Shown: one piece after another, positions 41,682 to 51,088 of the stretch
Layout of the letters: every line of letters begins with the position of its first letter
Numbering within the stretch: the first letter of the stretch is position 1
Assembly: GCF_021233415.1 (NCBI RefSeq)
Contig: NZ_CP089466.1
Location: forward strand, 496,001 to 560,000
Length of the DNA stretch: 64,000 bases
Direction: 5' to 3'
Origin: Halobacterium litoreum
Lineage (GTDB): Archaea > Halobacteriota > Halobacteria > Halobacteriales > Halobacteriaceae
The notes under the pieces: generated by a model
What the model saw: only the letters and a program-made list of their open reading frames with translations
The model's database searches: none
Told to the model about the DNA's origin: nothing
Made by a program: the position numbers and the translations under genes

Positions 41682-43021
41682 AGTTTCGACGTGACTTCGT
41701 CGAGGGCGTTCGCGCGAACGAACGCGACGACGTGGTCGCCGACCTCGACGACCGTATCGCCGCGCGGCGTGACGTACTCGCCGTTCCGCGTGATGGCGCC
41801 GACGACGACGCCTTCCGGGAGGTCCTCGACGACGTCCCGAATCGGGCGCCCGGCGAGGACGCTCTCGTCGTCGACCTCCACCTCCAGCACCTCCGCGCCG
41901 CCCGGCTCGATGATGGCGACGTTCTCCGCGCGGCGCTCGCGCGTGAACCGCGTAATCTCCTCGGCGGTGACCTCTCGGGGGTTCACCGCGACGTCGACGC
42001 CGACCGTCTCGAAGAGGTCGACGTACCGCGGCTGTTCGACGACGGCGATGGCGCGCGTCGCGCCGGCGCGCTTGGCGAGCAGCGCCACCAAAAGCGAGCG
42101 CTCGTCGCTCCCGAGTGTCGCCACCACCACGTCGGCGTCCGCTACGTGTTCGCGCGCGAGGAACTCGGGGTCGGTCGCGTCGTGAGAGAGGACGGTCGCC
42201 GCCGGCACGCGCTCGGCGAGGTCCCGCGCACGCCCGTCGTCGAGTTCGACGATGCGCGGCGTGATGCCGCGTTCGGCGAGCAACTCGGCGGTGAGCGCGC
42301 CGGTGGTCGACCCGCCGACGATGACCGCGTCCTCCACCTCGTCGACGGCGTGGTCGGGGTCGATGGCGCGCGCGAACTCGCGGACGCTCGGTGGCTGACC
42401 GACGACGACGACCCGGGACGAACCCTCGATGAGGGTGTCGCCACGCGGTACTTCCGCGCAGTCGGCGCCGTCCGGGATGACCGCGACGAAGGTCAGTTCG
42501 TCGAACCGGTCGGCTTCGGCGACGGTCTGGCCCGCAATCGGGCTGTCGGCCGGCACCTCGAACTCCGCCATCTGCACGCTCCCGTCCGCGAACGGGTCGA
42601 CGTCGCGGGCGGTCGGCAGGTCGATGACGCGCACGATGGCTTGGGCCGCGAGCAAGTCCGTGCAGACGAGGAAGTCCGCGCCGAACGCCCCGCGGTGACG
42701 CCGCCACGTCTCCAGGTAGGTGGTGTTCTTCACGCGCGCGATGGTGAACGCGTCGCTCACCGTCTTCACCGTGCCACACGTCGCGAGGTTCGTCTCGTCG
42801 TCGTCCGTGCTCGCGATGACGACGTCCGCGCGCTCGACCTCGGCGTCGATCAGGTCGTCGAGGTCGGTGCCGTCGCCGGTCAACGCGAGGACGTCGTGGG
42901 CGTACTGGAGGGACTCCACGCGCTCGCCGTCGATGTCCAAGACGACGATTTCGTGGGCGTCCGCGAGGCTCGCTGCGATGCTCGACCCGACCTCGCCGGC
43001 GCCGACGATGAGGATGCGCAT
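41678..43021 (-). CDS. trkA: Potassium uptake regulatory subunit TrkA
   Basis: A 447-residue tandem protein with two RCK_N/RCK_C units. The first NAD-binding motif is ILIVGAGEVGSSIAASLAD, the second VIVGGSTTGALTAELLAERG. RCK_C parts lie at about 140-220 (MAEFEVPADSPIAGQTVAE) and 370-445 (LEVEVDDESVLAGRPIRDV). It gates TrkH in response to NADH or ATP. Its stop and the trkH start overlap in ATGA, so the pair is translationally coupled with trkA first. It is divergent from the 871-residue histidine kinase. Confidence 0.95.
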   Translation of the reverse strand: MRILIVGAGEVGSSIAASLADAHEIVVLDIDGERVESLQYAHDVLALTGDGTDLDDLIDAEVERADVVIASTDDDETNLATCGTVKTVSDAFTIARVKNTTYLETWRRHRGAFGADFLVCTDLLAAQAIVRVIDLPTARDVDPFADGSVQMAEFEVPADSPIAGQTVAEADRFDELTFVAVIPDGADCAEVPRGDTLIEGSSRVVVVGQPPSVREFARAIDPDHAVDEVEDAVIVGGSTTGALTAELLAERGITPRIVELDDGRARDLAERVPAATVLSHDATDPEFLAREHVADADVVVATLGSDERSLLVALLAKRAGATRAIAVVEQPRYVDLFETVGVDVAVNPREVTAEEITRFTRERRAENVAIIEPGGAEVLEVEVDDESVLAGRPIRDVVEDLPEGVVVGAITRNGEYVTPRGDTVVEVGDHVVAFVRANALDEVTSKL

Positions 43022-43095
43022 TCAGTTCGTGCCCCCAATTTGCATGTCCGGGCCCTCTCGCTCCCCGGTCAATAGCCCTTCGGATGCGACTGCAA

Positions 43096-43106
43096 CGTTT
43101 ATTGTC
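43096..43106 (+). promoter_or_regulatory. TATA box of the receiver-PAS kinase gene
   Basis: CGTTTATTGTC lies 23-33 bases before the ATG at 43129, consistent with a leaderless transcript. The 107-base divergent gap also serves trkA. Confidence 0.6.
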
Positions 43107-43128
43107 TATGATTACACATTGAGCGCAA

Positions 43129-45744
43129 ATGACGATGGGAGGAGGGTCCTCGATTCGCGTGTTGCTCGTCGAGGACGACGACGCGCTCGCCGACCTCACA
43201 GTCGAGTTCCTCGAACGCGAGGACGACGCATTCGAGGTTGAGACGCGCGACGCGGCCGAATCGGCGCTCGACCGCCTCGACGACGCCGCCGTCGACTGCG
43301 TCGTCTCCGACCACGACATGCCGGGGATGAACGGCCTGGAGTTCCTCGGCGAGGTCCGGGACACCCACCCGGAGCTCCCGTTCGTGTTGTTCACCGGGAA
43401 GGGAAGCGAGGAGATAGCCAGCGACGCCATCTCCGCCGGCGTCACCGACTACCTCCAGAAGGGAACCGGCACTGACCAGTACACGGTGCTCGCGAACCGC
43501 GTGCGAAACGCCGTCGAGAAGCGACGCTCCCAGCAGGCGCTCCGCGAGGAGAAACACCTCCTCGAACAGGTGCTGGCGACCACTCCGGGGTCGGTCGTCT
43601 TCGACGCGGACGGCCGCGTCGCGTCGGCCACGGACCGCGCGAAAGCGACGCTCGGCCTCGCGGGCGAAACGCTCCCCGTCGACCCCGACTGGGCGTTCGC
43701 GACCCTCGACGGCGACCCGCTCCCGCCGGAAGACCACCCCGCGAGGAAGGTCGCGCGCACCGGCCAGTCGCTGCACGGCGAACGCCTCGCGGTCGTGTGG
43801 CCGGACGGCTGGGAGAAGTACCTCGTGATGCACTGCGCGCCGCTGTTCGACGAAGCCGGCGACGTCGACCGCGTCGTCGCGTCGTTCACGGACGTCACCG
43901 ACCGCGTCGAACACGAACACGAGATAGAGCGCGTGCAGACCGTCGTGCAGGCCGTCGGCGACGCCGTCTACACGCTCGACGAGGACGGCGTGTTCACGTT
44001 CGTCAACGACGCCTTCGAGGAACTGACGGGCCGCAAAAACCTCGAAGGCGAACACTGCTCGGTCGTACTCACCGAGGACGACATCGACGAGGGCGAACGC
44101 CTGATTGCCGGCCTCGTGAGCGGCGACGACGAGACCGCGGTCCTCGAAATCGATGCCGACGACTGGGCCGACGACGTCGAACACGTCGAAGCCCACATCG
44201 CGTTGCTCCCCTACGACGTCCAGTTCAACGGCACCGCGGGCGTCGTCAGGGACGTCACCGAACGCGAGCGACGCCAGCGGAAACTCCGTGAGAGCGAGGA
44301 GAAGTACGCCACCGTCGTTGAGGAGGCCAGCGACGCCGTCCTCGTCGCCCAAGACGACCGCCTGAAGTTCGCCAACCAGCAAGCCGCCAGCATCCTCGAC
44401 GCCGACCCCGGCGACATCGAAGGGACGCCCGTCGCGGACGTGATTGCGCCCGAGGACCGGGACACTGTCGTCTCACGGCTCCGCCGGCGCCTCGACGGGG
44501 ACGCCCCCGAACGCCGCTACGAGTTCACCGCCCAGACCGTCGACGGCGACCGCGTCCCCATCGAGTTCAGCGCGTCCACCATCACGTACCGCGGCGACCC
44601 CGCCGTCCTCGCCATCTGCCGGGACGTCAGCGACCGGCGGCGGCGCGACCGGGAGCGCCGCCAGTACGAGACAATCGTCGAGACGGCGCCCGACGGCGTG
44701 TTCATCGTCGACGAGAACGCCAACTACGTCAGCGGCAACGAACAGATAGCGCGACTCACGGGCTACTCGCAGGCCGAACTCGCCGAGATGAGCGTCACCG
44801 ACCTCGTCGCCGAGGGCGTCTTCGACCCCGAAGTCGTCCCCCGGTACGAGGACACCGTCGCGACCCTGTTGTCCTCGCGGGCTGACGACGCCAAGGGGAA
44901 ATTCGAGTTCCACGTCTACCCGCGGGACGGCGACGACGAACGCGTCTTCGAGTGCCACCTCGCGCTCCGCCCGCACGACGGCGAGTTCCGCGGGAGCATC
45001 GGCGTCCTCCGGGACGTCACCGAACGCAAGCGCCGCGAGCGCGAACTCGAAGCCCAGAACGAGCGCTTAGACGAGTTCGCGAGCGTCGCGAGCCACGACC
45101 TCCGCAGCCCGCTGAACGTCGCCACCGGGTGGCTCGAACAGTACCGCGAGACCCGCGACGACGACGCGCTCGACCGCGTCGAGGACTCACTCTACCGGAT
45201 GGACGAGATTCTGGAGGAACTCCTCACGCTCGCGCGAAGCGGGACGACCGCCCGTGAGACGACGGAAGTCCCGCTCCAAGTCGCCGCCATCTCGGCGTGG
45301 GACTCCGTCGACACCGGCGAAGCGGTCCTCGGCCTCGACCTGGAGGGCGTCACCGTCGACGCGGTCCGCGGACGCCTCCAGGAGTTACTCGAGAACCTCT
45401 TCCGGAACGCCGTCGAACACGCCCCCGCGAGGGCCGCACGCACCCGCCCGGACAGCGCCGTCGCGGACACCGGGTCGGAACTCCAGATACGCGTCTGTCC
45501 GCTGACCGACCGCGAGGGCTTTTTCGTCGCCGACGACGGCACCGGCATCCCGGAGTGCGAACGCGAGGACGTCTTCGAGATGGGACACACCAGCACCGAG
45601 GACGGCACCGGGTTCGGCCTCGCCATCGTCGAGAACGTCGCCGAGAACCACGGCTGGCGCGTCGAACTCACCGAGAGCGAGGACGGCGGCGCGCGCTTCG
45701 AGTTCGAGACCGAGCCGCCGGAGTCGCCGACGCGAAACCGCTGA
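43129..45744 (+). CDS. Receiver-PAS hybrid sensor histidine kinase
   Basis: An 871-residue cytoplasmic kinase. Residues 1-125 are a complete receiver domain with acidic pair E15/D16, phospho-acceptor D61 (SDHDMPGMNG), T89 and K111. Four PAS-type sensor domains follow (about 140-265, 270-385, 390-510, 515-635), joined by DVTDRVEHE, DVTERERRQ, DVSDRRRRD and DVTERKRRE. The kinase core has H656 (SVASHDLRSPLN), N box LLENLFRNAVEHA, G1 DDGTGIP and G2 GTGFGLAIV. No transmembrane segment. A receiver at the N-terminus suggests input from another kinase. It is divergent from trkA. Confidence 0.93.
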   Translation: MTMGGGSSIRVLLVEDDDALADLTVEFLEREDDAFEVETRDAAESALDRLDDAAVDCVVSDHDMPGMNGLEFLGEVRDTHPELPFVLFTGKGSEEIASDAISAGVTDYLQKGTGTDQYTVLANRVRNAVEKRRSQQALREEKHLLEQVLATTPGSVVFDADGRVASATDRAKATLGLAGETLPVDPDWAFATLDGDPLPPEDHPARKVARTGQSLHGERLAVVWPDGWEKYLVMHCAPLFDEAGDVDRVVASFTDVTDRVEHEHEIERVQTVVQAVGDAVYTLDEDGVFTFVNDAFEELTGRKNLEGEHCSVVLTEDDIDEGERLIAGLVSGDDETAVLEIDADDWADDVEHVEAHIALLPYDVQFNGTAGVVRDVTERERRQRKLRESEEKYATVVEEASDAVLVAQDDRLKFANQQAASILDADPGDIEGTPVADVIAPEDRDTVVSRLRRRLDGDAPERRYEFTAQTVDGDRVPIEFSASTITYRGDPAVLAICRDVSDRRRRDRERRQYETIVETAPDGVFIVDENANYVSGNEQIARLTGYSQAELAEMSVTDLVAEGVFDPEVVPRYEDTVATLLSSRADDAKGKFEFHVYPRDGDDERVFECHLALRPHDGEFRGSIGVLRDVTERKRRERELEAQNERLDEFASVASHDLRSPLNVATGWLEQYRETRDDDALDRVEDSLYRMDEILEELLTLARSGTTARETTEVPLQVAAISAWDSVDTGEAVLGLDLEGVTVDAVRGRLQELLENLFRNAVEHAPARAARTRPDSAVADTGSELQIRVCPLTDREGFFVADDGTGIPECEREDVFEMGHTSTEDGTGFGLAIVENVAENHGWRVELTESEDGGARFEFETEPPESPTRNR

Positions 45745-45796
45745 CGGCACTGTCGGCACTCCAGGACTCGCGAACCGCAGAAAGCGGGTGGTGGCG

Positions 45797-47260
45797 TCAG
45801 TCGCCGCCGCCGAACATGTCCCGCATCATCGGGTGCATCTCCATCATCTGCTCCTCGGCGATCTCCTCGTACAGTTTGTACGTGATTGAGATCGTGAGCA
45901 ACAGACCCGTTCCGGTGACGTCACCGATGGTGCCGAGCATGTTCGCCATCACGGCGAGCAAGCCGACCAGCGCGCCACCGATTACGGTGACCTGCGGGAT
46001 GTACCGCTCCATCACCTTCTCGATGACGCCGAGGTTCTTCCGGAACCCGGGAATCTGCATCCCCGAATTCTGAATCTGTTTCGCGGTCGCCTCCGGGCCC
46101 ATGTCCGCAGTCTCGACCCAGAAGATCGCGAAGATGGCACCGCCGATGATCATGAACGTCAGGTCGACGGCCACCCGAATCAACACCTGCCACGGCTCGG
46201 CCGACGTCCCGGCCGTCCACCACATCCACGCCTGCCGATTGTAGATCGGCGCGAGGTAGTAGAAGAACCCGCTGACGGGTTGGCCGTTCGCGTACACGCC
46301 GAGCCACGCCGGCATGTTGATGGTGTTGTTCAGAATCTGCCCGAGGAACTGGATGTTCGCCTGCAGCGCGCGAACGAGAATCATGGGCAACACACTCGCG
46401 TAGATGAGCTTCACCGGGAAGCGGCCCCGAGCGCCCTTCACGCGAGCGTGAGACAGCGGAATCTCGACGCGTACGCTCTCTGCGTACACGACCACGACGT
46501 AGATGAACACGGTCGTGATGAGCCCGAGGATTCCGGCCTGCATCAACAGATAACTCACGCCGTCGCCCGACAGCAGCGGCGGGATGTTCGTGACGTTCCC
46601 GATGGCGATGTCGAACCACGTCGGAATCAAGCCCTGATTGCCGACGCCGCCCTCCCAGTAGAACAGGCCACCGACGAGCCGCTGGCTCACGCCGGCCACG
46701 ATGAAGAGGCCGATACCGGAGCCGACGCCCCACTTCGAGATGACCTCGTCCATGAACAACAGGAGGAGGCCACCGGCGGCTATCTGGGCGAACAACAGCA
46801 CCCGGACGCCGAACAGGCCGACGCCCAGACTCGACGCGAGCGCCGAACTCGGCTGGAGGAAGTTGCCGAGGAACACCATCGGCAGCCCGGTCAGCACGAT
46901 CATCACCAACACCAGGAACTTCTGGAGACCCTGGTAGATGGCCTGATCACGCGGGTCGTTGGTGTCCAGCCCCAGCAGGTTCGCGCCGCCGAGCAACTGC
47001 AACACGATGCTCGCCGTGACGATCGGACCGATACCCAACTGGAGTACCGTCCCCTGACCGCCGGCGAGCAGACTCCGGAACTGTCCGAAGAAGTCGTCGC
47101 CCCCGGCCAGCCCCCAGAGCGTGACGTTCGTCAGGAAGAAGTACAGAATCAGGACGCCGGCCGTCCAGTACATCTTCCGACGGAACGGCACGTGCCCCTC
47201 CGGACGCTGCACTGCGGGCATCCGCGTGAGGACCGGCGCAGCAGCCTCCTTCCATCCCAT
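45797..47260 (-). CDS. secY: Protein translocase subunit SecY
   Basis: A 487-residue translocon channel of ten membrane helices. The first half contains the plug and TM2 region (LLAGGQGTVLQLGIGPIVTASIVLQLL, quoted here as the segment from about residue 65 with key motif GIGPIVTA), and the second half the ribosome-docking loops around RVEIPLSHARVKGARGR and KQIQNSGMQIPGFRKN. The C-terminus EEQMMEMHPMMRDMFGG is cytoplasmic. It is the last gene of the ribosomal superoperon, three bases after L15. No adk follows it here; the next gene leftward, beyond 52 bases, is the convergent kinase. Confidence 0.97.
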   Translation of the reverse strand: MGWKEAAAPVLTRMPAVQRPEGHVPFRRKMYWTAGVLILYFFLTNVTLWGLAGGDDFFGQFRSLLAGGQGTVLQLGIGPIVTASIVLQLLGGANLLGLDTNDPRDQAIYQGLQKFLVLVMIVLTGLPMVFLGNFLQPSSALASSLGVGLFGVRVLLFAQIAAGGLLLLFMDEVISKWGVGSGIGLFIVAGVSQRLVGGLFYWEGGVGNQGLIPTWFDIAIGNVTNIPPLLSGDGVSYLLMQAGILGLITTVFIYVVVVYAESVRVEIPLSHARVKGARGRFPVKLIYASVLPMILVRALQANIQFLGQILNNTINMPAWLGVYANGQPVSGFFYYLAPIYNRQAWMWWTAGTSAEPWQVLIRVAVDLTFMIIGGAIFAIFWVETADMGPEATAKQIQNSGMQIPGFRKNLGVIEKVMERYIPQVTVIGGALVGLLAVMANMLGTIGDVTGTGLLLTISITYKLYEEIAEEQMMEMHPMMRDMFGGGD

Positions 47261-47263
47261 GAG

Positions 47264-47725
47264 TTACTCCTCGCTGTCCTCTTCGGCTCGCTCGGAGACG
47301 ACGGCGTCCCCGCCCTCGCCCTCGATGAGCTCCACGGCGCCCGCGGAGAACGCGTCCGCCGTGACTTCGAGTTGTTCGTACACCTGTCCGCCACCGAGCA
47401 CCTTCACCACGTCGGCGTCCCAGCCGTCCTCGGCGACGTCACGGGCGTCGACGCGGTACCCGAAGTCGGTCTCCTCCGCGACGCCGTCCGCGACGAGGAG
47501 CGCGATGTCCTCGTCGAGCTTCTGGACGGACACCTCGCGGACGTCCTCCTCGGTCTTCTCCGGGCGCTTGAACCCGGACTTGCCGACGTCCTCGTAGTTG
47601 TGCTGTTCGTGCTTCTTGCGACCGGCGCGTCCGCGACCGCCGCGGTGACCGGCGCCGCGACGGTTCTTGTGGGAACCGCCGCCGTGCGTGCGCGAACCGC
47701 GCTGTCGTCGTTTCTTGCTCGTCAT
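47264..47725 (-). CDS. rpl15: Ribosomal protein L15 (uL15)
   Basis: A 153-residue large-subunit protein. The N-terminus is the strongly basic, glycine-rich rRNA-binding segment typical of uL15 (KKRRQRGSRTHGGGSHKNRR), followed by HRGGRGRAGRKKHEQHNYEDVGKSGFKRPE cut into the usual motifs, and a globular acidic C-terminal half. The last dozen residues (SERAEEDSEE) are an acidic haloarchaeal tail. It is placed two bases after L30 and three before SecY in the spc-type operon. Confidence 0.97.
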   Translation of the reverse strand: MTSKKRRQRGSRTHGGGSHKNRRGAGHRGGRGRAGRKKHEQHNYEDVGKSGFKRPEKTEEDVREVSVQKLDEDIALLVADGVAEETDFGYRVDARDVAEDGWDADVVKVLGGGQVYEQLEVTADAFSAGAVELIEGEGGDAVVSERAEEDSEE

Positions 47726-47727
47726 GG

Positions 47728-48192
47728 TTAGCGCATGTCGGTGAGGAGACTGTCGATCTCCTCGGTGGTGTGTTTGCCGAGTTCGCCCTTCTCGCTGACC
47801 GGCTGCTTGATGCCGTCGTGACCGCCACGCGGCGGGTGCAGGCGGAGCACGGGCGCGAGGCCCGCGTCGCGGAGCGTCGTCTCGTCGTCGAGCAGCGCGC
47901 CGACGAGGTCGGCGACGTCGCTGTACTCGGTGTTCTCGGCGACCCACTCATCGTCGACGTCCGCGGACCCCTCGAGGGGTTCGGCGCGACGCTCGACGAG
48001 TTCGGTCAACACGTCCTCGCTCGGCTCGCCGAACGCGACGTAGTCGTTGACCTTCGCGACCATCCCGGAGTACGTGTCCGTCTCCGGGACGAGCGCGCAG
48101 TGGTTCACGCTGTGGATGTTCAGCATCTCCAGCGTGTCCGAGACGTCCTCGCTCATGTTCACTTCGCCGCGAACCTGAACGACCGCCTTCAT
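47728..48192 (-). CDS. rpl30: Ribosomal protein L30 (uL30)
   Basis: A 154-residue archaeal L30, longer than the approximately 60-residue bacterial protein because of the archaeal/eukaryotic C-terminal extension. The ferredoxin-like core opens KAVVQVRGEVNMSEDVSDTL and continues HCALVPETDTYSGMVAKVNDYV. The extension includes RLHPPRGGHDGIKQPVSEKGELGKH. The ATG at 48192 overlaps the S5 TGA by one base; the GTG codon before it is an alternative but unnecessary start. Confidence 0.96.
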   Translation of the reverse strand: MKAVVQVRGEVNMSEDVSDTLEMLNIHSVNHCALVPETDTYSGMVAKVNDYVAFGEPSEDVLTELVERRAEPLEGSADVDDEWVAENTEYSDVADLVGALLDDETTLRDAGLAPVLRLHPPRGGHDGIKQPVSEKGELGKHTTEEIDSLLTDMR

Positions 48193-48830
48193 CACTCGAT
48201 CACCTCACGCTCTTCCCGAGCGTGCTGGGGGACGCGGGCCTCCGCGGTGTTCCGGAGCGCGTTGAACGTCGCCTTCGCGAAGTTCACGGTCGTCCGGGTC
48301 TTCCCCGAGGAGCGCGTCCAGATGTCGTCGATGCCCGCGAGTTCGAGCACGTTCCGGACCGTCTCGCCGCCCGCGAGGCCGAGGCCGCGCGGCGCGGGAA
48401 TCAGTTCTACCTCGACGCTGCCCGCCTTGCCGGTCGAACGGAGCGCGACGGTGTGGGGTCGCCCACAGCCACACTCCCACGACCCACAGCCGCGGGACAC
48501 GTCGATGATGTTCAGTTTCGCTACCTCGATCGCCTTCTGGATGGCGCCGCCGACCTGGTCGTCGCGACCTTCGGCGTACCCCACGTAGCCGTCGCGGTTG
48601 CCGATGGCGACGACGCAGCGGAACTTCACGCGTCGACCGGAGTCGGTCATGCGCTGGACCATGTTGATGTCCAGAACCTCGTCTTCCATCCCCGGAATGA
48701 GGTGGTCGACGATCTCCGGCTCCTTCAGCGGGAGTCCGCTCTCGAGGGCGGCGGACATGTCTTCGATCTCGCCGTCCTGAACGAGGCGACCCAGGCGCGT
48801 CTTCGGTTGCCAGGTGTCGTCGTAGCTCAT
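48192..48830 (-). CDS. rps5: Ribosomal protein S5 (uS5)
   Basis: A 212-residue small-subunit protein. The double-stranded RNA-binding domain is seen around [34 protein letters not shown], with the archaeal insertion [15 protein letters not shown] containing three cysteines and a histidine. The C-terminal domain has [22 protein letters not shown]5 lies at the entry of the mRNA channel and affects decoding fidelity. It is placed three bases after L18 and coupled to L30 through TGATG. Confidence 0.97.
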   Translation of the reverse strand: MSYDDTWQPKTRLGRLVQDGEIEDMSAALESGLPLKEPEIVDHLIPGMEDEVLDINMVQRMTDSGRRVKFRCVVAIGNRDGYVGYAEGRDDQVGGAIQKAIEVAKLNIIDVSRGCGSWECGCGRPHTVALRSTGKAGSVEVELIPAPRGLGLAGGETVRNVLELAGIDDIWTRSSGKTRTTVNFAKATFNALRNTAEARVPQHAREEREVIE

Positions 48831-48833
48831 GTG

Positions 48834-49385
48834 TTAGTCCTCCATGATGGCTTCCCGCGTCTCGTCGAAGTGCTCGGGAAGCTCCGTTGCGTCGAACTCG
48901 CCGCTGTACAGCGGGTCGTCGAGTTGCTCTGCGTACTCCGCGATGTGTTCGCCGCGCGTGCGCGACCAGTCCGCGAGGACCGAGTCGTTGTGCGGGATGT
49001 CGAGGCCGGCGTCGATGGCCCCCTCCTGCACTGCGAACACCTTCGAACCGGGCGTCGCGGTGTTGAGGCCGATGTCGAGGACGGCCTCCTCCGCGCCCGC
49101 TTCGACTGCGCGCTGTCCAGCGAGCAGGCCGGTGAGGTACGCGCTCGGGAGGTTGCCCGTCGGGGCGTCCCAGCCGTACTCGGCCAAGTCACTGGAGTGT
49201 GCGCTCGCGATAGTCTCGTCGCCGTCGGCTCCGGTCGCGACCAGCTGCGCCGTGACGTGCTTGTTGCTCTTCCGGGCAACGAGCCGAGGTTTCCCTGACT
49301 TCAGGAGGCGCAACCTCTGATGGTAGTCAGTCCGGACCTCGCGGCGTCGCCGCATCGGAACCTTGTATCGTGGTCCTGTCGCCAT
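48834..49385 (-). CDS. rpl18: Ribosomal protein L18 (uL18)
   Basis: A 183-residue 5S-rRNA-binding protein of archaeal length. The basic N-terminus includes RYKVPMRRRREVRTDYHQRLRLL split over the usual two helices and SGKPRLVARKSNKHVTAQLV, followed by the globular domain with LPSAYLTGLLAGQRAVEAG. The C-terminal acidic segment (PEHFDETREAIMED) is haloarchaeal. Its ATG overlaps the L19e TAA by one base. Confidence 0.96.
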   Translation of the reverse strand: MATGPRYKVPMRRRREVRTDYHQRLRLLKSGKPRLVARKSNKHVTAQLVATGADGDETIASAHSSDLAEYGWDAPTGNLPSAYLTGLLAGQRAVEAGAEEAVLDIGLNTATPGSKVFAVQEGAIDAGLDIPHNDSVLADWSRTRGEHIAEYAEQLDDPLYSGEFDATELPEHFDETREAIMED

Positions 49386-49834
49386 TAGCTGTCACCGTAG
49401 TTTTCCGCGATGTAGTTCTTGAGGCGTCGGACGCTGTCGAACTCGCCACCGTTGGCCATGTTGTACAGCTCGCGGTACTCGCTGGGCGAGAGCTCGCCCT
49501 CGTCGCGGAGTTCGCGGAGCGTCCGTCGCTGCGCTCGGATGCGGGCCTGGTAGGACTCCTTGTCGTCCTGCCGGGCGCCCGCCTTCCCCTTGCGGTTGCC
49601 GGCACCCTTCTGGTGGCCGTACGACCGCTTCTGGTCGCGCTCTCGTGCGCGACCGCGGGAGTTACCGCGCGCGTCCTCTGCCTGAATCGTGCCCTCGTCG
49701 ACGAGCTCGCGGATGTCCTCTCGGGTAATCGCTTCCGCGATGTCGCCCTGGGCCTCGGGGTCGAACCAGACGCGGTTCTCGCCGACGTCGAGGACGTCGG
49801 CCGCGAGCCGCTTCTGTGCGCTCAAGTCACTCAT
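49385..49834 (-). CDS. rpl19e: Ribosomal protein L19e (eL19)
   Basis: A 149-residue archaeal/eukaryotic-specific large-subunit protein. It opens [20 protein letters not shown], continues with [19 protein letters not shown], and has the long basic helix and [12 protein letters not shown] loop contacting rRNA; the C-terminal half is helical ([20 protein letters not shown]). It overlaps the end of L32e by eight bases. No bacterial homolog exists, confirming the archaeal origin of the operon. Confidence 0.96.
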   Translation of the reverse strand: MSDLSAQKRLAADVLDVGENRVWFDPEAQGDIAEAITREDIRELVDEGTIQAEDARGNSRGRARERDQKRSYGHQKGAGNRKGKAGARQDDKESYQARIRAQRRTLRELRDEGELSPSEYRELYNMANGGEFDSVRRLKNYIAENYGDS

Positions 49835-50546
49835 TGTCTTCGACCTCCACTTCGACGTACGTCGGGTTCAGAACACGGATGCCGTCGGACTCGGCCTGCT
49901 CCTCGATTCGCTCGCGCTTGCGTGCGCCAACCTTCGAGGCGATGCGGGCCGCCTCCGTGTCCGGGTCGATGTCGTCGAGGTCGTCCGCGTTGTGTACGCG
50001 GACCTCCTCGAAGCCGCTCGGGTGCTTGCCCCGAACCGCCTTCGGCGTTCGGAAGCCGGCCTCGACCGTGTCGCCCTTCCCCTTGATGCCGCGGCGCTGC
50101 TTCGACAGCGTGCCCTTCGGGCGTCGCCACGACTTCGGGGTGCGCTTTTTCTTGTGGTAGTCCTGCCGATTGAACTGAGGTTTGCCGACGCGGCGACGCT
50201 TCTGGAGGAGCCGCTCCTCCTCGTCGCTCAGGTCGGGCGTCTTCTCGGTGAGGCCGCGGGGACGGAGCTCCGTCTCCACGTCCTCCTCGGCTTCTTCGTC
50301 CTCGGTCTCCTCGGGTTCGGCCTCCTCGACCTCCGCCTCGGTCTCGTCTTCGACTTCGAGACCGCCGACGTCGGCCTTCACGCGGGCCGCGAGCGCGTTC
50401 CCGATGCCGTCGACGTCCGCGAGTTCGCTCTGGCTCGCTGCCTTCACGTCCTCGACGGATTCGTAGCCGGCGTCGCGGAGCGCTTCCGCCTTCGACGGGC
50501 CGACGCCCGAGATGTCCTCGAGTTCCTGGGGTTCTTCGTCTGCCAT
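49827..50546 (-). CDS. rpl32e: Ribosomal protein L32e (eL32) with N-terminal helix-hairpin-helix extension
   Basis: A 239-residue protein. The C-terminal half (about 105-239) is eL32: [35 protein letters not shown] in the usual order of basic motifs, ending [18 protein letters not shown]. Residues 1-60 are an extra domain with two helix-hairpin-helix motifs ([20 protein letters not shown] and [18 protein letters not shown]), followed by a very acidic linker (about 62-90). The typical eL32 is about 130 residues, so the HhH module is a haloarchaeal addition that may bind RNA or DNA. It overlaps L19e by eight bases. Confidence 0.95.
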   Translation of the reverse strand: MADEEPQELEDISGVGPSKAEALRDAGYESVEDVKAASQSELADVDGIGNALAARVKADVGGLEVEDETEAEVEEAEPEETEDEEAEEDVETELRPRGLTEKTPDLSDEEERLLQKRRRVGKPQFNRQDYHKKKRTPKSWRRPKGTLSKQRRGIKGKGDTVEAGFRTPKAVRGKHPSGFEEVRVHNADDLDDIDPDTEAARIASKVGARKRERIEEQAESDGIRVLNPTYVEVEVEDNE

Positions 50547-50549
50547 CTA

Positions 50550-51086
50550 TCAGGCACCTCCCTTCGTCGGTTTCTCGACGATGTACACGCCGTCCTGGAA
50601 CACGCGAGTGTCCTTGTCAGTGACGCGCGTGAGCTGTTCGATGTCGGCCGCCGTCTGGCCGACGTCCTCGATACTCGGGCCGCTGAGGACGACCTCTTCC
50701 TCTTCGATGCTGACGTCCGTGTCGCCGCGAACGGGCGTGCGACGCGGCGCCTTCTCGCCGAGGAAGTTCTGGATGACGACTTCGTCGCCCTCCAGGTCGA
50801 CCTGCATCGGGAAGTGAGAGTAGTGGACCTGCAGTCGGTACTCCCAGCCCTCGGTGACCCCGTGAAGCATGTTGTTCACGTGGCTCTCGAAGGTCCCGAC
50901 GGTCGCGTTCGTCTTCGCGTCCTCGGCTTCGCTCTCGATGGCGACGACGCCGTCCTCGACGGTGACTTTCACGTCGGGGAACCAGAGGCGTCGCGTCACG
51001 GAGCCCTCGGGGCCGTCGACGGTGAGGTCGAGGTGGTCGACCTCGGCCGTCACGTCGTCCGGAATCTCGATTTCGATTCGTTGCAT
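50550..51086 (-). CDS. rpl6: Ribosomal protein L6 (uL6)
   Basis: A 178-residue protein with two related beta-alpha domains. The first opens IEIEIPDDVTAEVDHLDLTV and carries GSVTRRLWFP; the second contains HFPMQVDLEGDEVVIQNFLGEKAPRR, the archaeal L6 signature near the sarcin-ricin loop contact. The C-terminus is VFQDGVYIVEKPTKGGA. The start is the ATG at 51086, two bases after S8; the open frame further upstream is a shadow. Confidence 0.96.
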   Translation of the reverse strand: MQRIEIEIPDDVTAEVDHLDLTVDGPEGSVTRRLWFPDVKVTVEDGVVAIESEAEDAKTNATVGTFESHVNNMLHGVTEGWEYRLQVHYSHFPMQVDLEGDEVVIQNFLGEKAPRRTPVRGDTDVSIEEEEVVLSGPSIEDVGQTAADIEQLTRVTDKDTRVFQDGVYIVEKPTKGGA

Positions 51087-51088
51087 GG

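Noticed and set aside
41682-43445. N-terminal extension of TrkH to about 1100 residues
   Set aside because: The extra part is an out-of-frame reading of trkA; the ATG at 41681 overlapping the trkA stop gives a normal TrkH.
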